A DNA stretch of 64,000 nt. It comes from Acidobacteriota bacterium (GTDB lineage: Bacteria > Acidobacteriota > Terriglobia > Terriglobales > Acidobacteriaceae). The position numbers were made by a program, and so were the translations under genes. The notes under the pieces were generated by a model. The model made no database searches. It worked only from the letters and a program-made list of their open reading frames with translations, and had not been told where the DNA came from. Of the stretch, positions 61,400 through 64,000 are shown in pieces (positions within the stretch are counted from its first letter, which is position 1; every line of letters begins with the position of its first letter). Where the stretch lies: NCBI GenBank assembly GCA_021818585.1, contig JAKATU010000092.1:1-64000 (forward strand), written 5' to 3'.

Positions 61400-61413
61400 G
61401 AGGAGAGCTAACC

Positions 61414-61947
61414 GTGTCCCTGCAATCCGACTTTCTCACCCGGGCCGTCACCGCTGCCCGCCAGGGTGGTCATGTCTTTCCCGAAATGGCGGCCTGTGAG
61501 GCTGCACTCGAATCCGGCTGGGGGCTTTCACGTCTCGCCCGCGTCGCCAACAACCTCTTCGGTCAAAAACAGGACCATGGCCGCAATGAAGGGATTGGCA
61601 CCCTCGCTCTGCCCACCCGCGAATACCTCCACGGCCGCTGGATGATCGTCGACGCATTCTGGGTCAAATTTCCCGACTGGGCCGCCGCCTTTGCCGGACG
61701 CATGGAAATCCTGCGCGCTCTCAGCTCCGAGTTTCCCGCCTACGCGCATGCTCTCCAGGCCGCAAATCCCGAGCAGTTCGTGCAACTCGTCTCCGAGCGC
61801 TGGTCCACCGACCCCGAACGCGCCCGAAAAGTCCTGTCCATTTACGACGAGCACCATCTCCTGCTAGCCAGCCTGGCGCCGCCGTCCTCGTCGAATGCCA
61901 CAAAGTCGCCCGCCGTCTCAGTATCCGGCAGTTCATCCAGCGCCTAG
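61414..61947 (+). CDS. Glucosaminidase-domain cell-wall hydrolase
   Basis: A 177-residue protein of the mannosyl-glycoprotein endo-beta-N-acetylglucosaminidase family: DFLTRAVTAARQGGHVFPEMAACEAALESGWGLSRLARVANNLFGQKQ, with the catalytic Glu in the AALESGWG stretch, then YLHGRWMIVDAFWVKFPDWAAAFAGRMEIL. A Ser-rich tail follows. No signal peptide is seen, as in phage endolysins, so export by a holin or other route is likely. It starts with GTG; GAGGAG lies just upstream. The three-copy repeat in front may regulate it or mark an acquired unit. Confidence 0.87.
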   Translation: MSLQSDFLTRAVTAARQGGHVFPEMAACEAALESGWGLSRLARVANNLFGQKQDHGRNEGIGTLALPTREYLHGRWMIVDAFWVKFPDWAAAFAGRMEILRALSSEFPAYAHALQAANPEQFVQLVSERWSTDPERARKVLSIYDEHHLLLASLAPPSSSNATKSPAVSVSGSSSSA

Positions 61948-61957
61948 CTTCCAGCCC

Positions 61958-62680
61958 TTAAGAGTCCAACACCTTGCCCACCAGCACCAGCGCCGGCGCA
62001 GGCAGAGCAGAATGCGTCGGCAGCTCGCCCACCGTCAATCGAATCAACTGTTGTCCCGGCAGGCTGCACTGCGAAACCACCGCGCAGGCCGTCCCGTCCG
62101 GAATGCCGTGCTCCGCCAGGTCGCGAGCCAGCGCCGCATAGTCTGAACCAGGCATGTAAATCGCAAGCGTCGCTTCGGCAAAACCGCCCGGCACAACCAG
62201 CGAGCGTCCTTCTTCTGACCGGTGCCCGGAGAGCATCACGACCGCCGACGAGGCCTCCCGCGAAGTCAGTGGACAGGCCAGCGCCGCCGCCGCCGCCAGC
62301 GCCGCCGTCACCCCCGGCACAATTTCAAAGGGAATCCCCGCAGCCGACAGCGCCGTAATCTCTTCCGCCCCACGGCCGAACAGCATCGGGTCGCCCACCT
62401 TCAGCCGCACCACGGACTGGCCCTCCCGGGCCTCGCGGATCATCCGCTCCACAATCTGCTCCTGCGTGATCGTCTTTACGCCCGCCCGCTTGGCCACGCT
62501 CTCCACCAGCGCCGTCGGGCTGGCCAGTTCCAGGATCTCGTCCACCACCAGTCCGTCATGCAGAATCACGTCCGCTGTCGCCAGTAGGTCACGAGCCCGC
62601 ACCGTCAGCAAATCCGGATCACCCGGACCCGCTCCCGTCAGATAAACCGTCCCCGACTCTGCCGTTTGCATCGCTCTCAT
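61958..62680 (-). CDS. cobA: Uroporphyrinogen-III C-methyltransferase
   Basis: A 240-residue S-adenosylmethionine-dependent enzyme that makes precorrin-2 from uroporphyrinogen III for sirohaem or cobalamin. Motifs: VYLTGAGPGDPDLLTVRARDLL, VRLKVGDPMLFGRGAEEI, GIPFEIVPGVTAALAAAAALACPLTSR and a C-terminal PALVLVGKVL. It is the single-domain form, without the CysG oxidoreductase half. Ten bases separate it from the convergent glucosaminidase gene. Confidence 0.95.
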   Translation of the reverse strand: MRAMQTAESGTVYLTGAGPGDPDLLTVRARDLLATADVILHDGLVVDEILELASPTALVESVAKRAGVKTITQEQIVERMIREAREGQSVVRLKVGDPMLFGRGAEEITALSAAGIPFEIVPGVTAALAAAAALACPLTSREASSAVVMLSGHRSEEGRSLVVPGGFAEATLAIYMPGSDYAALARDLAEHGIPDGTACAVVSQCSLPGQQLIRLTVGELPTHSALPAPALVLVGKVLDS

Positions 62681-62942
62681 CCTGTCCCCTCAGCTTACTC
62701 CACCATGCCCGTCAAGCCCTCCGCTCTTGAAACTTCCAGCCCAGCCCTGCCGTCTATCAGCTATCCATAACTGTGCCCGTATGGAATCCCATGCACGTGT
62801 CATTGCGTGATTGGAAAACCCTTTGCCTCAACCCCCAGGCGTACCCGGACCGTGAAACCCGCACAGCCCCCGCGGTGCTAAACTCGATAACCGATCATCA
62901 ATCCGCAAGCACGCCTCACCGGCGTCCAGCGCACCCGAGACT

Positions 62943-64000
62943 ATGGACGAGCACACGCCAAACTCCGCAGACCAACGCCTGTCTATGGCCACACAACAGA
63001 CGCCCAAAAAGAAGGCCGTCTGGCCGTGGCTCATCCTCCTCATCCTTATCGGCGCCGTCTTCTATGGCGCGCTCCATCGCGGTGCCCAAAAGCCCTCCAC
63101 GCCGGGCATGGCCTTCGGTGGCCCGGTCACCCTCACCACCACCACCGCCAAAAAGGGCGACATCGGCGTCTACCTCAACGCCCTCGGCACCGTCACCGCG
63201 CTCCACACCGTCTCCATCTCCTCGCAGGTCACCGGCGTCGTTACGGCTGTGTACTACCGCGAAGGCCAGTTCGTACGCAAAGGCCAGCCGTTGGTGGAAA
63301 TCGACCCCCGCCAGTACCAGGCTCAGGTTACCGAGGCGGAAGGTAATCTTGAGCGTGATCAGGGTGTCCTGTCTCAGTCCAAAATGGATCTGGCCCGCTA
63401 CCAGCAAGCCTGGTCGCACAACGCCATTCCGCTGCAAACCCTTGAGGATCAGCAGGAGAAAGTGGCCCAGGACAAGGGCACCGTCAAGTACGACCAGGGC
63501 GTCCTCGCTTACGACAGGGTGCAGCTCGGTTACTGCCACATCGTAGCCCCCATGGCTGGCCGTGTCGGCCTCCGCGTCATCGATCCCGGAAATCTGGTTA
63601 CAGCGAACAACGCCACCCCGTTGGTCATTCTGACCACCGTAAACCCCATCACGGTGGTAGCCAGCATCTCTGCCAATGATCTCGCTGAGGTCTTTGCCCG
63701 CCCCGACCATGGCGTAGGCCTGACGCTCGAGGCCTGGAACAGTAATGACACGCGAAAGATCGCGGACGGCAAAGTAACCTCGTACGACAATCAGATCGAC
63801 ACCACCACCGGCACCATCAAACTCCGTGCCACGTACAACAACACCAAGGGCGAGCTCTATCCCAACGAGTTTGTGAATGCCCGCCTGCTCGTCAAGACAC
63901 TCAAAAATCAGATCCTGGTTCCCGACTCCTCCGTCCAGCACAATGGCCAGGAGTCGTTCGTCTATCTCATCCAGAAGTCAGCAAAAGGCTTGCACGCAGT
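62943..64000 (+). CDS. RND efflux periplasmic adaptor (MdtA-like), cut by window edge
   Basis: The first 352 residues of a membrane fusion protein. An N-terminal anchor or signal (AVWPWLILLILIGAVFYGAL) is followed by the biotinyl-lipoyl region (GTVTALHTVSISSQVTGVVTAVYYREGQFVRKGQPLVEIDPRQYQAQV), a helical hairpin (VLSQSKMDLARYQQAW) and the beta-barrel (YCHIVAPMAGRVGLRVIDPGNLVTANNATPLVILTTVNPI). It would join an RND pump to an outer-membrane channel for drug export. An in-frame ATG at 62985 is an alternative start. The pump gene is expected beyond the right edge. Confidence 0.92.
   Translation, partial: MDEHTPNSADQRLSMATQQTPKKKAVWPWLILLILIGAVFYGALHRGAQKPSTPGMAFGGPVTLTTTTAKKGDIGVYLNALGTVTALHTVSISSQVTGVVTAVYYREGQFVRKGQPLVEIDPRQYQAQVTEAEGNLERDQGVLSQSKMDLARYQQAWSHNAIPLQTLEDQQEKVAQDKGTVKYDQGVLAYDRVQLGYCHIVAPMAGRVGLRVIDPGNLVTANNATPLVILTTVNPITVVASISANDLAEVFARPDHGVGLTLEAWNSNDTRKIADGKVTSYDNQIDTTTGTIKLRATYNNTKGELYPNEFVNARLLVKTLKNQILVPDSSVQHNGQESFVYLIQKSAKGLHA

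Noticed and set aside
61202-61411. 69-codon forward frame between repeats
   Set aside because: Low-complexity, starts at TTG after a T run without a ribosome site, and includes the third repeat copy.

Overview
The window is a GC-rich chromosomal segment that looks like an Acidobacteriota (Terriglobia/Acidobacteriaceae-type) genome. The indications are an OmpA/TonB-type receptor with an N-terminal carboxypeptidase-regulatory-like domain (43268-46576), a second protein with the same domain (59692-60810), a squalene-hopene cyclase/HpnH hopanoid cluster (53829-57477), a solitary type III polyketide synthase, and the general gene style. No rRNA, tRNA, CRISPR array or recognisable transposase was seen. 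The taxonomic call is inference from gene content.

Layout. (1) 1-3.8 kb is accessory DNA: the start of a conjugative type IV secretion cluster reading off the left edge (virB2-virB3-virB4-like), a small XRE repressor, and a two-gene PIN-domain toxin-antitoxin module with a clear promoter. It ends in a short non-coding stretch with a tandem repeat and a perfect 19-bp palindrome. (2) 4-10.8 kb: membrane protein, 6-phosphogluconate dehydrogenase, a GAF-ANTAR antiterminator, and a tight three-gene cassette of circularly permuted ATP-grasp, alpha-E and transglutaminase proteins. (3) 11-17.2 kb is a purine neighbourhood: a frameshifted NCS2 purine permease, a multiply broken purine nucleoside permease, a guanine-deaminase-like gene in one operon with a pair of half-size EamA transporters, and purH. 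(4) 17.3-31 kb: rhomboid protease, XRE regulator with its own palindromic operator candidate, dienelactone hydrolase, three tandem AmpG-like MFS paralogues, fabG, DUF2071, a long ThyX-like protein, recA, coaD, an aminotransferase and a HAD phosphatase. (5) 31-42 kb: hppD and phhA (phenylalanine/tyrosine degradation, 7 kb apart), a DUF1570-like peptidase with TPRs, phoU, folD, crcB behind a convincing fluoride riboswitch, the type III PKS, a second toxin-antitoxin-like pair, and guaB interrupted by one in-frame amber codon. (6) 42-64 kb: outer-membrane proteins, the rimP-nusA-infB translation/transcription operon with an attenuator-like leader, a 53-codon membrane peptide gene, ispH-shc-hpnH and a small partner gene (isoprenoid to hopanoid), HU, dcd, a degenerate LuxR-type regulator, a cell-wall glucosaminidase behind three copies of a roughly 39-nt repeat, cobA, and the start of an RND efflux adaptor cut by the right edge.

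How genes work together: phhA makes tyrosine from phenylalanine and hppD converts 4-hydroxyphenylpyruvate to homogentisate; ispH supplies isoprenoid precursors for the hopanoid genes that follow it; crcB exports fluoride under direct fluoride sensing. Three purine genes (NCS2 permease, nucleoside permease, guaB) carry disabling changes, while purH and the deaminase are intact. The strongest unexpected observations are the fluoride riboswitch, the guaB amber codon and the purine-gene lesions. Next come the repeat cluster at 61.07-61.40 kb with an orphan terminator just upstream, the deaminase/EamA operon, the unknown 147-aa gene coupled to hpnH, and several short genes and operator-like palindromes.
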